Positions 45,111 through 54,960 of a DNA stretch of 64,000 bases are shown here, piece after piece. Positions within the stretch are counted from its first letter, which is position 1; each line of letters opens with the position of its first letter. Source of the stretch: Atopsyche davidsoni (Eukaryota > Arthropoda > Insecta > Trichoptera > Hydrobiosidae); contig JAILWY010000005.1 of NCBI GenBank assembly GCA_022113835.1, forward strand, positions 3,118,501 to 3,182,500, in the 5' to 3' direction. A model generated the notes under the pieces. That model was not told where the DNA came from and searched no databases. It saw nothing but the letters and a program-made list of their open reading frames with translations. Position numbers and translations under genes: made by a program.

Positions 45111-45243
45111 CCGCTCGCATCAGCCTTGTAAATGACACTGGTCCAGACTTGGTTTTGGAGGCACTGGAAGCGCAACCTTAAATAATTAAGTCAATCGCTT
45201 GGGTGGTTGACCCAAGCGTGTGTTTTGTTCATACGTTTGTCAT

Positions 45244-45375
45244 GGCATTGGAAGGAGGAAGTATACTTGGATGCGGAATTTGCAGCAGTGGATGAAAATC
45301 AGAAGTGCGGCCGAATTCGTGAGACTGGCCCAGGATAGGAATATGTTCGATGAAATGGTCACCAACCTCCTTTGA
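45244..45375 (+). pseudogene. C-terminal end of a non-LTR retrotransposon ORF
   Basis: A 43-codon open stretch reads GIGRRKYTWMRNLQQW, then LAQDRNMFDEMVTNLL and a TGA. This W-x-R-N-hx-x-W followed by LAxDRxxFxxxVxNL pattern is the typical extreme C-terminus of endonuclease/reverse transcriptase LINEs widespread in insects. It is followed by GGAGAGGCGTTAGAAGAAGAAG, a 3' tail ending in short GAA repeats. It is 5'-truncated, as LINE insertions usually are. A second, shorter copy of the same end lies on the minus strand at 53862-53930. Confidence 0.65.
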
Positions 45376-45399
45376 GGAGAGGCGTTAGAAGAAGAAGAT

Positions 45400-45955
45400 A
45401 GATTTGTCACTCGTGTCAAAAACTTAAGCCAAACTTAAGAAATGAAATATTATAAATTTCTTTATACATTTTAAAAGTAAAATTAATACCAAACAAGCAA
45501 TAAAGAAATCAATGAATCTTATAACTAAATTCAGAATAAGACTCAATTTTAAAACATAATTTTCTATATTTTATTTGAACGGCAGCAATTTTTTATTATA
45601 ATACTTTTGTAACCAAACTCATATATTTCAAAAAATAATTGCCAATATACAATTTATTTATGATTTTTTGCAAAAAAGGCCATTTGCTTACTATAATTAA
45701 TTTACTAAGAAAGATATCAATAAAAATATTACTTTCAGGATATTTTTATTAAAGTGTTCTGTGTAAAGAAATAGGGAATACGATGTTTCTTTTTACTAAC
45801 AATAATATTTTTAACCTTAACCAATTTATTTTCTATTGTCTTTCAATATAGTTTTTACATTTGTTTGTATAAACACTCTTAACGGTAATAAACAACTGTT
45901 TACATCTGATAATTCAATTTATAATAATATATTTAATACCATCATAACGTAATGA
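45400..45955. other. AT-rich spacer
   Basis: No supported feature. Confidence 0.3.
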
Positions 45956-45989
45956 TAATATATATATATATATATATCTATTTATGGAT

Positions 45990-46495
45990 TGGTCAAAACT
46001 GTTTTGTTCTGCATCTGATGATGACCAAGTCTGTTGGTCGAAACTAGTCATGCAAAAACTATAATAAACTCTAAGTGAAGAAAGAATAGAAAGCTAGCCA
46101 AATCATTAATAAGAAATGGATCTTCACCAACCAAATGCCTTGTCCCTCAACAAGATTAAAACCTTTCATCAATTTTTTTAAAATCAAGTCTTTGTGCTTA
46201 TATGGCAAATACTAGAAAGTCATTTTTCATTATTTAGCGTTTCGTTGTTCTTATTATATTATACAGCAAGAATATATACAATTTTGAAATTATCCTATTA
46301 TTTTTTATATATTGATAGATAATAAATTACGTTTTTAAAATTCAATGATAAAATAAAAAAAAGTTTAAAAGAGACAATGAAAAAAACTGTCATCAAAAAA
46401 TGAATATATCTGTGCAAAACGATCAATTTCATTGATTTGGAAACTTTCAGAAAGCTTACTAGTTATAAAACTATATTTCATCAAAGACTTTAATA
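45990..46495 (+). repeat. family 1 repeat, long copy next to a minisatellite
   Basis: A (TA)n tract (45959-45977) precedes it. The hammerhead-like motif is at 46010-46054, followed by the CTTGTCCCTCAACAAGAT block and about 330 bases shared with 35215-35545. A further AT run and the tandem array begin shortly after its end. Confidence 0.75.
46010..46054 (+). ncRNA. hammerhead-ribozyme-like motif, family 1 copy 5 (best copy)
   Basis: TGCAT (46010-46014), CTGATGA (46015-46021), extra T, GACCA (46023-46027), 7-nt loop, TGGTC (46035-46039), GAAAC (46040-46044), TA, GTC (46047-46049), ATGCA (46050-46054). Stem I is 5 bp, stem II 5 bp, stem III 2 bp, with the GUC cleavage triplet. Cleavage would fall after C46049. 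All core bases of the hammerhead are present apart from the single extra base after A9. Confidence 0.65.
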
Positions 46496-46563
46496 TAAAT
46501 CGTTCATATTAGTAATAATATATATATATATATTTATACTGTTTATTTCTTTAGTAATGGGGT

Positions 46564-47370
46564 ATTTTGAGGTGTGGGATTTTCAAATAATATATAAAAT
46601 AATCAAGTGCAACTTAAACATTTTAAAAACGAGCTTTTTACTATGGCACCGCCATCTTAACCTGAAATGTTTACTTCGTATTTTGAGGTGTGGAATTTTC
46701 AAATAATATATAAAATAATCATGTGCAACTAAGACATTTCAAAAACGGGCTTTTTAATATGGCACGGCCATAAGACATTTTAAAAACGATGTTTTTCAAT
46801 ATGGCATGGCCAATCTAACCTGAAATGGTTACTTCTTATTTTGAGGTGTGGAATTTTCAAATAACATATAAAATAATCAAGTGCAACTAAGACATTTCAA
46901 AAACGGGCTTTTTAATATGGTACGGCCATAAGACATTTTAAAAACGAGCTTTTTAATATGGCATGGCCAATCTAACCTGAAATGTTTACTTCGTATTTTG
47001 AGGTGTGGAATTTTCAAATAACATATAAAATAATCAAGTGCAACTAAGACATTTCAAAAACGAGCTTTTTAATATGGCATGGCCAATCTAACCTGAAATG
47101 TTTACTTCGTATTTTGAGGTGTGGAATTTTCAAATAACATATAAAATAATCAAGTGCAACTAAGACATTTTAAAAACGGGCTTTTTAATATGGCACGGCC
47201 ATAAGACATTTTAAAAACGAGCTTTTTAATATGGCATGGCCAATCTTACCTGAAATGTTTACTTCGTATTTTGAGGTGTGGAATTTTCAAATAACATATA
47301 AAATAATCAAGTGCAACTAAGACATTTCAAAAACGAGCTTTTTAATATGGCACGGCCATCTTAACCTGAA
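46564..47370. repeat. minisatellite with 116- and 157-bp units
   Basis: Units begin with ATTTTGAGGTGTGG at 46564, 46680, 46838, 46995, 47111 and 47268, giving lengths of 116, 158, 157, 116, 157 and a partial last unit. The long form differs from the short by an internal 41-bp duplication of the AAGACATTT.AAAAACG.GCTTTTTAATATGGCA segment. Units are highly similar, so the array is young or homogenised. Confidence 0.9.
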
Positions 47371-47379
47371 ATTAAGACC

Positions 47380-47610
47380 TCATCGCGCATGCAAACTGCC
47401 TCATATTCTTATCTCGAGTCCCCGCGCCTGCAATCTCCGCGTAATGACGCCCCAAAAAATGCGCAAACTTCTTTACGATAACACTCGTCCCGCACAAAGC
47501 TGCTTGCTTGAGGACTTAATTCTCGGGGTGCAGGCTGCGGACGCACCCCGCGGCCACTGGGGGGGCCCCCTACAGGGTGGTTAGGCTTGCTAGGCCCTTT
47601 GTGAATTCCA
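47380..47610. promoter_or_regulatory. GC-rich island with a stem-loop
   Basis: A perfect 8-bp stem CGGGGTGC (47524-47531) / GCACCCCG (47543-47550) lies in a GC-rich block that ends in a G/C run. No frame is convincing. It is possibly a conserved non-coding element. Confidence 0.3.
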
Positions 47611-47701
47611 CTTTATTTAATGTGCCATATAAAGCATCAGTTCTCATAATCACGAAAGTTCGTCAGATCATAACTGATTTAAAAAAATATATTTAATAAC
47701 T

Positions 47702-47861
47702 TATATTATTGATTTTTTTTGTGAAGACCGTCTCATAGGAAATACGATTTTGCCTATACAGGTGTTATTGATTGATAATTTAAGTACATTTTTTTTACAA
47801 ATCACGCTGATATTTTTCTGAGAGTTTTTTCGATCATTTTTCAATATTTGAAAAAATGTAC
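47702..47861. repeat. dispersed repeat, copy lacking the tRNA-like unit
   Basis: The reverse complement matches both flanks of 6115-6400 but joins CGTGATTTGT almost directly to the next shared block, so the tRNA-like unit and about 50 further bases are absent. Confidence 0.7.
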
Positions 47862-47864
47862 TTA

Positions 47865-48300
47865 ATCATTATCAATTTTAAAACTTATTGAAACTTATAC
47901 GAAATATTCCGTTACCACTCCGTTGGCGACTATAGGTTGCCATAGTGCACCTTTTATTGTTTACCCTATAAGAAGTCTAGGTGCGTATTAGAGCAGGTAT
48001 AAACCCTTTTTGTTAGTTTTGCAAAGTAATTGCTGCCATTCGGACGTATTCACATTGTTAAATTAAAAAAACAAAAAAAAGTCCGGAGTTCAAAGGGTTA
48101 AGATTCGAGTCTGTGTGCAGTCTATGTTTTATTTAATTCAATCAGAAATAAATATATTTCTGTGTATTCAGAATTATATAATAAGATTTCAGAACAAAAT
48201 TGTGAGCTAAAATTTTTAAATAATATCTATATATTTAAACACATTGAACCAATGCATTTTCAAAAACTATCTAGAATATTTTTATACACAAAAATAATAA
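47865..48300. other. AT-rich spacer
   Basis: No supported feature. Confidence 0.3.
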
Positions 48301-48304
48301 TAAT

Positions 48305-48470
48305 CAATATTTTTGACAGAGATTACTTGGTGGAATTCCATTCCATTTAATATTTAATAAAAATACTTGAGTGATTTTTCCGCATGTTAATTTTTATTGG
48401 TGAAACCGGTCACCAATAAAAATTAACATGCGGGAAACATGTGGGAAAATCACTCAAGTATTTAAATAAA
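48305..48470. repeat. family 2 repeat, near-perfect palindrome copy
   Basis: After the shared GACAGAGATTACTTGGTGGA block, 48380-48402 and 48411-48433 are exact 23-bp inverse arms around AAACCGGT. Outside them the ACTTGAGTGATTTT blocks (48365 and 48446) are also inverted. The centre keeps GAAACCGGTCACC from the hammerhead-like motif, but the core strand has been lost by the mirror-image rearrangement. Confidence 0.8.
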
Positions 48471-48479
48471 CTTATTTTT

Positions 48480-51400
48480 AAAAAATTTCTTTGGTAACAT
48501 TCCAGCGTATAAATATCTTAATTTTGTACGATTCGGTCGCTTTGTAACCACACTGTATGTGAAGGCATGATTTGAATATACAAACAAAAATTATCGAGAT
48601 AACGGGAGATGCAATAAAGAGAAACGTGCCCCGCAGCGAGGTGTACAAGATTTGGCCACCACGATGCTCATCGTCTCCCCAACCATGCACCCTCACCATA
48701 GATTATGGGATCACCTAGATAGGTACAGTTTTATCCAATGCATGGTTCTCACCAATAACTTGAAAAAAAAATAATTAAAATCAATCCATATTTAAGCTGA
48801 AATCATACCTACTTCAAGACGTTACGCAAAAACATGCATTCAATTTATTTTTGCTATTAAATTTAACTAACAGAACATCTTAAATTTTTAAATGTGTAGT
48901 TGCTATATAAGTATCAGTAATGTGAGAGCATAAACTTATACCGTGAAAATAAAAAAAATTATATCGGTATGATTAAAAAAGATTCTTAAATTTTGAAAGT
49001 TGTATAACTTTGGGAGCTCAGCTATTTTTTTACTGGTATAAAGTGCATGTAGATTCTGTCTAGTTATAAATGTCCTTTTTGAAGGGTTAGTGAACGGAAA
49101 TCCCTTCAACCCTAAGGGTACAGCTAATTCAAATTCTCTGTTAATCCAGTTTACAGAAGATAAAAAGAAAAAGATAAATATTTTGCCCTATTATCTCTTT
49201 ATTATATTCCTTCAGGGTTTCAAACTGATGTTCAAACATGGGGTGTGGACGACCCTATTTATAAAACTAAAAATATATTTACTTTAAAATAAAATTGAAG
49301 TGTAGAGATACAAAGCACTTACTAAGAACTTGATCCCTAAAAAATGTTCACAAAAATTCAGAATTAAAAGTTATTTTTAGATAATTAGATTTAATTTCAA
49401 CTAGTTTAAAAAAAATAAACAGAAATTAAGTAATTTTACATAAACTCAAAGCTATTTTTTGTTTAAAACACTGCGGCTTAAAATTACATAAAATATTAAA
49501 TATCATTCATGCAACCGGATTTTAGTGTTCTCGAGATTTGAAATCTATCATCCTGATAAAATCCTACACACGGCCTTAATACCCAACATACTATAAATAA
49601 GATGTTGAAGGTTGTTATATTTATTTAATATATTCGTCCATAGAACTGGCCCAATTCGCGTGATTGCCTTGAATTTATTCAAACTCGATGCGATAAAATC
49701 GCACAGGTCGTCAAAATTACTATTTGTAATAAATCACTAAGATAATAATTCGACGACAGGTTATTCTGCATTGTATGAATGTATGAATGACACAATAACT
49801 TTTCTGATGACTTTATTAGATAGACTGTTTAAATTATACTCAAACTATGCATTAATATAAAATTTAAATCACTTTTATTTTTTTTTTATATCATGTCATT
49901 TCACTTGTATCCATTTTTTAATTATCCAAATTATACGCAATATACATGGCGGATAATTTATTATTGCTTATACCTTATTATTAAACAATATTTTTTGGTT
50001 TATTTATATCATACAAAACAATATTTGAAATGTAATATTTTATATTGTAAAATCAACAACCTTCGGAGTGTTTTGTTAAATAATCTACCCTACAGTGAAA
50101 GAGCCCTCGGGCAGCCAAGCTTTTCGATTATGTTATTATGATTTTGTTGATCTGTGTCTATTTGAATAAGTTTTATGAAATAATAATATTTTAAATGTTA
50201 TACGTAAATATACATATAAAAGCTCAAAAATAAATATATTTCAATACTGGTCAAATGCATTCATCTATCCACTATATAGTTAATTCAAAAGATTTTTTTT
50301 TTTCGTACACGATTTCAGGAGATAGAATTTAGTTTTCGTGGGTTTTTTTTACAATGTTGATCAGGCATTTTTAACATTAGTGTTTTGGCCAATTGACTAT
50401 CACCTGAAACGACGAGATATATAATATATTTTTTTATGATTGATGAGATACAAATACGTACCACTTTAAAATTGCGGCTTGTAAGCTAACGAAACGAATT
50501 TATTCAAGATAAATAATCAATAACTGACATTGTGTCTTCATTTTGTTAAATAACAAATCGTTGAGTTGGAATAATTTTATAAATAAAGTCAATGCTTGAT
50601 TACATATTTTAAAACAACTATCGTTTTATTGTAAATACACGCATGTTAAAAATAATAATAAGTGACTTAATGATATATAAATATATCGTTAAACAATGTT
50701 GGTCAAAAATTCGAGTTCAATATATATTCGGTTACTACCATAGAACTTAAATATACGGGAAAAAGGCAATTGTTTGACATGTATACTAGAAACATGTATA
50801 TATTATTTAATGTTTTTGAATATTCAATGTTGTAATGCCTTTGGTATATTTTTAAAAATATTTTAAGATACGTGTACCGATGGATTGTGTAAATAATTAA
50901 ACTTGCTTCCAGAAATAATTCAATGTATCAAAAGGGTGTATTATCATTCTGTATGATGTTAATATTTTCTGGAATATTTGAAACAACCCCCAGCGACCCG
51001 AGCTGCACATATGATGTGATTGAAAGAGCTCCTGAATTGCAATCCCAACTTTCATCAGACCTTTGCCTCTCCTAGCGGTAAACAAGAAGGTAAAATGCAA
51101 TTAAACATTGAAAATTAAGGCAAGCGGGAACTTAGAATTACGTACAGTCATTTCGTATGGGAAGAGATCGTTGCAACGCGAAGCTGTCAGGCGCTGACTT
51201 GGAGATACTACGATCTATGGAGAATAAACGTATACGTATTTTCATGTAATAAAAAAATATTTTAATCGAATGCTTCATTAATGATTCATTTTTGTTTTAA
51301 TGCTGTCTGAATTAAAGTAAACACATTTTCAGAACTTAAATTTATTTTCATTATCCAAGTTCTTTATTATTTGATTTATAGATTTAAAAAAAAAAAACTA

Positions 51401-51955
51401 TTTGGCATCATTTTACTTTATTTAAACATAGTTTCCACGTTAAACTTAATTTTTAAAAATACCAAAAGATACACAAAAAAAATTATTATAAATCAAAGTT
51501 TGTTTTAATTAATAGGTAATAGTCAATATTCCGTACTGAATTAAGAACCCGTACAGTCGATAAGAGTTTTTCATGTTTATACATGTGTTATAACTTATGT
51601 TAAGTTTGTGTTATATTAGCTAAATAAAGTTAAAAATGGGTATTTGAATACATACAACAATAGTTTTATATAAATTTAAAATATTATACAGCTCACACAG
51701 AGTATCGTTCCTCCAAGGATTCGCTACTCACGATGTTCCCGTTGGCTTTAATTCCACAGTAAAGATTGCTACCGGAATCCAAGTGCATGAAGTAATCACC
51801 TTCTTATATTTAGTATTTCTATTTGTCTGGAACATCGCATCAAGTTTAACAATTCAATTCTGACTTTTTAATGAAACACTAATAAAGATTTCATTCCAGA
51901 AAGATCCCGTTGGTGTCGTTAAAAATCTTGAGGATTCTTTTCGTCGTTTCAATGT
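48480..51955. other. AT-rich DNA
   Basis: A long AT-rich stretch. Slightly mixed patches at 48600-48720 and 50990-51220 hold no recognisable gene or repeat. Confidence 0.3.
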
Positions 51956-51958
51956 GTC

Positions 51959-51995
51959 GCTAGGGGCTCACGAGTGGCGGTTCGTATTGATTTTT
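51959..51995 (+). repeat. 37-bp direct repeat, left copy
   Basis: GCTAGGGGCTCACGAGTGGC and the following 17 bases recur at 52810-52846 with 3 differences. The two copies bracket the hAT element at 52031-52765, about 850 bp apart. Confidence 0.7.
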
Positions 51996-52109
51996 TTTCG
52001 TCGTTTCCTGAACGAATCGATCGTCTAAATCAGGATTTCCCAAATTTTTTGTCCCGTCGACCCCTTGTCGAGTTTTCCTGCCTTGCCAATATTGAATTTT
52101 TAAATTTGA

Positions 52110-52175
52110 CCGGATTTTTTGTCCATTATATTCGAAATCCGTTAAACGCGGGTCCGTTATATCGAGGTTTTACTG
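52110..52175 (-). mobile_element. nested pogo/Tigger-type element end
   Basis: Ending at 52175 is ATATCGAGGTTTTACTG followed by TA, the inverse of a CAGTAAAACCTCG end typical of pogo/Tigger elements. The sequence inward is CCGTTAAACGCGGGTCCGTT. It sits where the other hAT copies have none. No matching left end is seen, so it is a truncated insert. Confidence 0.5.
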
Positions 52176-52237
52176 TATACCTTTATAAATAAAGACACAC
52201 AAAATGCAAACATAGTAACATTCACTAAAAAAATTAT

Positions 52238-52625
52238 TACTTGTAATGGGAGGGATGGGTCTGATGCTTTGATAGCAAATTTTCAGTACGATTTGGCTTC
52301 ATATAAGTCAGATTTAACTTTAAATCTTCTCGTCCTGTGATTTCCAATCTATTTCTTTTTTTATCGGTAGAATTGCAACCGCACTGAAACCCCTTTCCAC
52401 TAGGAATAAAGATGGTAAAGCTATCAAAAACCTTCTTGCGATAGTCCATAATGCAGGATAAATAGCAGGTATGTCTTTCTGAAGCCAAAATTGCTGATAT
52501 CCCTTACTAAACTGCACCTTTAGTTCATCATTAGTGCTTACTTCAATCAGTTTTTTTTGTAGTATGACTTCCGATTCTTCAATGTCACTGTATGGATTGA
52601 TAATCTCCTGTGGTATTTTCGTGAT
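52238..52625 (-). pseudogene. hAT transposase C-terminal (dimerisation) region, frameshifted
   Basis: Reading down the minus strand from about 52625: VITKIPQEIINPYSD, then LQKKLIEVSTNDELK, then KGYQQFWLQKDIPAIYPALW, then ALPSLFLVERGFSAVA. A frameshift at about 52365 follows, then KKRNRLEI, DLKLNLTYMKPN and KHQTHPSH to a stop at 52237. This order is the conserved hAT C-terminal dimerisation domain (YPxLW, FPS..LVERGFSAV, KKRNRL, DLRL.LT..KP) of the ZBED/SCAND3-like transposases. The zinc finger and catalytic domain are missing. The element could only have moved with an enzyme in trans. Confidence 0.8.
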
Positions 52626-52809
52626 GACCTGCTTAAATGGGATCCACTCTCGTAGACCCCCATTTACAGTTCATGGACCCCCAATACAATTTTTCGCTGT
52701 CATCGACCCCTTGCAGGGCGGAATCGACCCCTGGGGGTCGATATTGACCACTTTGAGAACCTATGGTCTAAATATTGCAACTCATTACGGCAAGCGGCCT
52801 GTATCATTT

Positions 52810-52846
52810 GCTAGGGGCTCAAGAGTAGCTGTTCGTATTGATTTTT
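52810..52846 (+). repeat. 37-bp direct repeat, right copy
   Basis: Partner of 51959-51995, 34 of 37 bases identical. The origin of the repeated sequence is unknown. Confidence 0.7.
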
Positions 52847-52849
52847 AAA

Positions 52850-53590
52850 CTCGATTCGAGCGAGCAAACACACGAGCAACGGGCAAACAACCCGCACAGT
52901 CGAGCGTTCCCATTGCGATATCAAAAGTAAACTGCGAAATTGCCGGTTCAGTTATAATTGAGGGAGCATGTGCAGGCAAAAGTGCAGCTTGACGTACGAG
53001 AGAGCACAAATCCACATATGCAATTTTCAGTGAATAAAAATAATTAATGTATGCACTTTTAACTTAAAATGTTTCTTTAAATATTGAATTTATATTTCAT
53101 TTAAAAATATTTATTTTTAACATGTACGTTTTGTTGTGGCGTACGGTGTATATCATCAATAAACATTATACATTATTTACCTGAAGCAAACTTATCTTCG
53201 AGTTAAAACTGTTCGTAGGTTTTTGCTGCCATTTTTATTGCGTAATATTTTTTTGTTTTATTCAATTTAGTTATTAATCACTTACGATGCATGTGTTGAT
53301 TGTACGTTAAAATTAAATTTTAAAAAGTATTTAGGTACTTAAAGCATATGAATAAAAATAAATGAAAATAATTACAAAAGAAAAAACTGATACCTCTTAA
53401 ACGGTATAAACATAAGAAACTCTAATTCAATATTATTTTTTCTCAACGGTATTATTCTCAAGTTATTCTCATGATAAATTCAAAGTAGAAGAAATATTTA
53501 TTATCAAATATTGAACTTTATAAAAATTATTTACTTTTTATTAGTATGCCCAGAGCGGGTTCTGCAACTCGAGAGAACATAGCAACTACT
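52850..53590. other. AT-rich DNA with a mixed start
   Basis: Bases 52850-53000 are GC-richer; the rest is AT-rich without features. Confidence 0.3.
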
Positions 53591-53594
53591 ATAT

Positions 53595-53828
53595 GTGCAT
53601 TTGAATGTTCGTTATGAGAAAAGCCACGGTGGTCCGTTAGTCTCTCCCACAATAAGTATCAGTCGAGCACAAGAAGCCAAGGGTGAAGAGATATCCGCGC
53701 AATGTTCCCAGAAGAAGAGCATTCGTTATTCAGCGGGATGGAGCGGCCGCGGTCGTAGACTGCACAAGAGCGTGTGCACTTGCTCATATATGGGAGGATC
53801 AGAATGTAACTACGTAAATGGAAGCTAA
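53595..53828 (+). other. open frame in a mixed-composition patch, unrecognised
   Basis: A 77-codon frame lies just before the LINE end on the opposite strand. The product is basic and low in hydrophobic residues, with no known motif. It is probably not a gene, though it could be decayed transposon sequence. Confidence 0.15.
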
Positions 53829-53861
53829 TAAAATATTCTATGCGTAATTAACAAGCCAATA

Positions 53862-53930
53862 AGGTACATCGTCATCAAGTGCATCTCCTCAGAGGAGGTT
53901 GGCGACCATTTCACTGAGCATATACTCATA
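53862..53930 (-). pseudogene. 3' end of a non-LTR retrotransposon, second copy
   Basis: The minus strand reads MLSEMVANLL, a stop, then GGAGATGCACTTGATGACGA. This matches, with few changes, the MFDEMVTNLL stop and GGAGAGGCGTTAGAAGAAGA of the copy at 45244-45375. Upstream similarity is lost quickly, so the copy is very short or decayed. Confidence 0.5.
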
Positions 53931-53934
53931 CTGA

Positions 53935-54215
53935 GTCAGTGATCATGGTTTTCTAAGGGGAAAGTCCGAGTCCTTCTACACCGCAGTTTTTTTATTAGAA
54001 CGAAAAGTCTGCGTATTGCTGTTGCCCAATAACATTATTATACAATATTTTCTTTACAAAGCTCTTGCGTTTAGATCTAAAACTTCTTCTGTAGCAAGCT
54101 ACAGAAACAATATCAGGAGTCCACTACTCTAAGTTACCGTTAAGACTAGAAACTTACTTTTTTTTAGTGTGATTGATTGTTATTAACAAAAAAAAAAATA
54201 TTTCTCTACTGTATA
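53935..54215. other. AT-rich spacer
   Basis: No supported feature. Confidence 0.3.
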
Positions 54216-54219
54216 ATCT

Positions 54220-54480
54220 AATCCACCCTCCTGCACAAGTTATCGCGAACCTTTTGACCCAGATGTCTGACGTCACAGACTTTGATATCTCATTCATCGC
54301 GCGCCTGATATGCCAACCGGAAACTTGCCGCACTTGACGATTGGCAGAGCTATTACTGCCTCGCGGATCAAACGTACCAGGAAATAATACACCCTGGATG
54401 GTAAGCATGTGATTAGTTTTAATAATCTCGCAGCCTAATTATTCCTGATCGCGGGCTCGTTTGTGGCTTGTTGGGCATAA
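54220..54480. promoter_or_regulatory. candidate regulatory island with a dyad CRE
   Basis: GTCTG-ACGTCA-CAGAC at 54265-54280 is a 16-bp near-perfect dyad around TGACGTCA (54268-54275). The surroundings are GC-richer, with CGCGCGCCTGATATGCCAACC. The minus frame 54154-54408 is not recognisable. Confidence 0.35.
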
Positions 54481-54899
54481 TCAGCCAAGCTGTGCTTCTA
54501 TGCGATAAGTGGGGTAAGTAGAAAATTGGTATAAGTTTCAGAATCACGTCCAATAAGTATGTGAATAGGTCAGCGATATGCAATCGCATGTTTCTCTGCT
54601 GGTGATAAATAATATTGATCATCAGACAACTGAGAAATGCTAGTGAAAAGTGAACAATCCAAATAAATCCCTTTGAAACTTTTATTGAATAGATTCATTT
54701 TAAACAATAAGCTTACTTGTTTATTTTAAATTGATTTAAAGCTGCTTTTCGCAACTAAATAGTCTTGGTTGGTTTTTTGGTTTTTAACTCCATTGGAAAA
54801 AAAGTATGTTTGTATTTTCCAATCATATCAATTTACACTCCACATTTCACGAATAAAAAATAATTGAAAAGACATGGATTTTTTAAATCTATTTTTTTT

Positions 54900-54960
54900 A
54901 TTATATAAGAAATAGATTTAGTCTATTCTATCTATCTAGATCTAGACTTCTAGACTCTCA
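54900..54960. repeat. imperfect TCTA/CTAGA simple repeat
   Basis: Runs of TCTATCTA and overlapping CTAGA words occur at about 54920-54958. Low complexity only. Confidence 0.5.

Larger units (their letters stand above)
52031..52765 (-). mobile_element. hAT element, internally deleted, with transposase remnant and 8-bp target duplication
   Basis: The ends CAGGATTTCCCAAA and CACTTTGAGAACCTATG are flanked by the same 8-mer, gtctaaat (52023-52030 and 52766-52773). The subterminal GTCGACCCCTTGTCGAG and GACCCCTGGGGGTCGA blocks match the other two copies. The 5' terminal region is joined directly to the C-terminal third of the transposase gene, so most of the gene is gone. A pogo/Tigger-type end (about 52110-52175) is nested inside. 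Confidence 0.88.

Noticed and set aside
46564..47370. CRISPR-like array
   Set aside because: Units are 116-157 bp, repeated end to end without unique spacers; it is a minisatellite in a eukaryotic genome.
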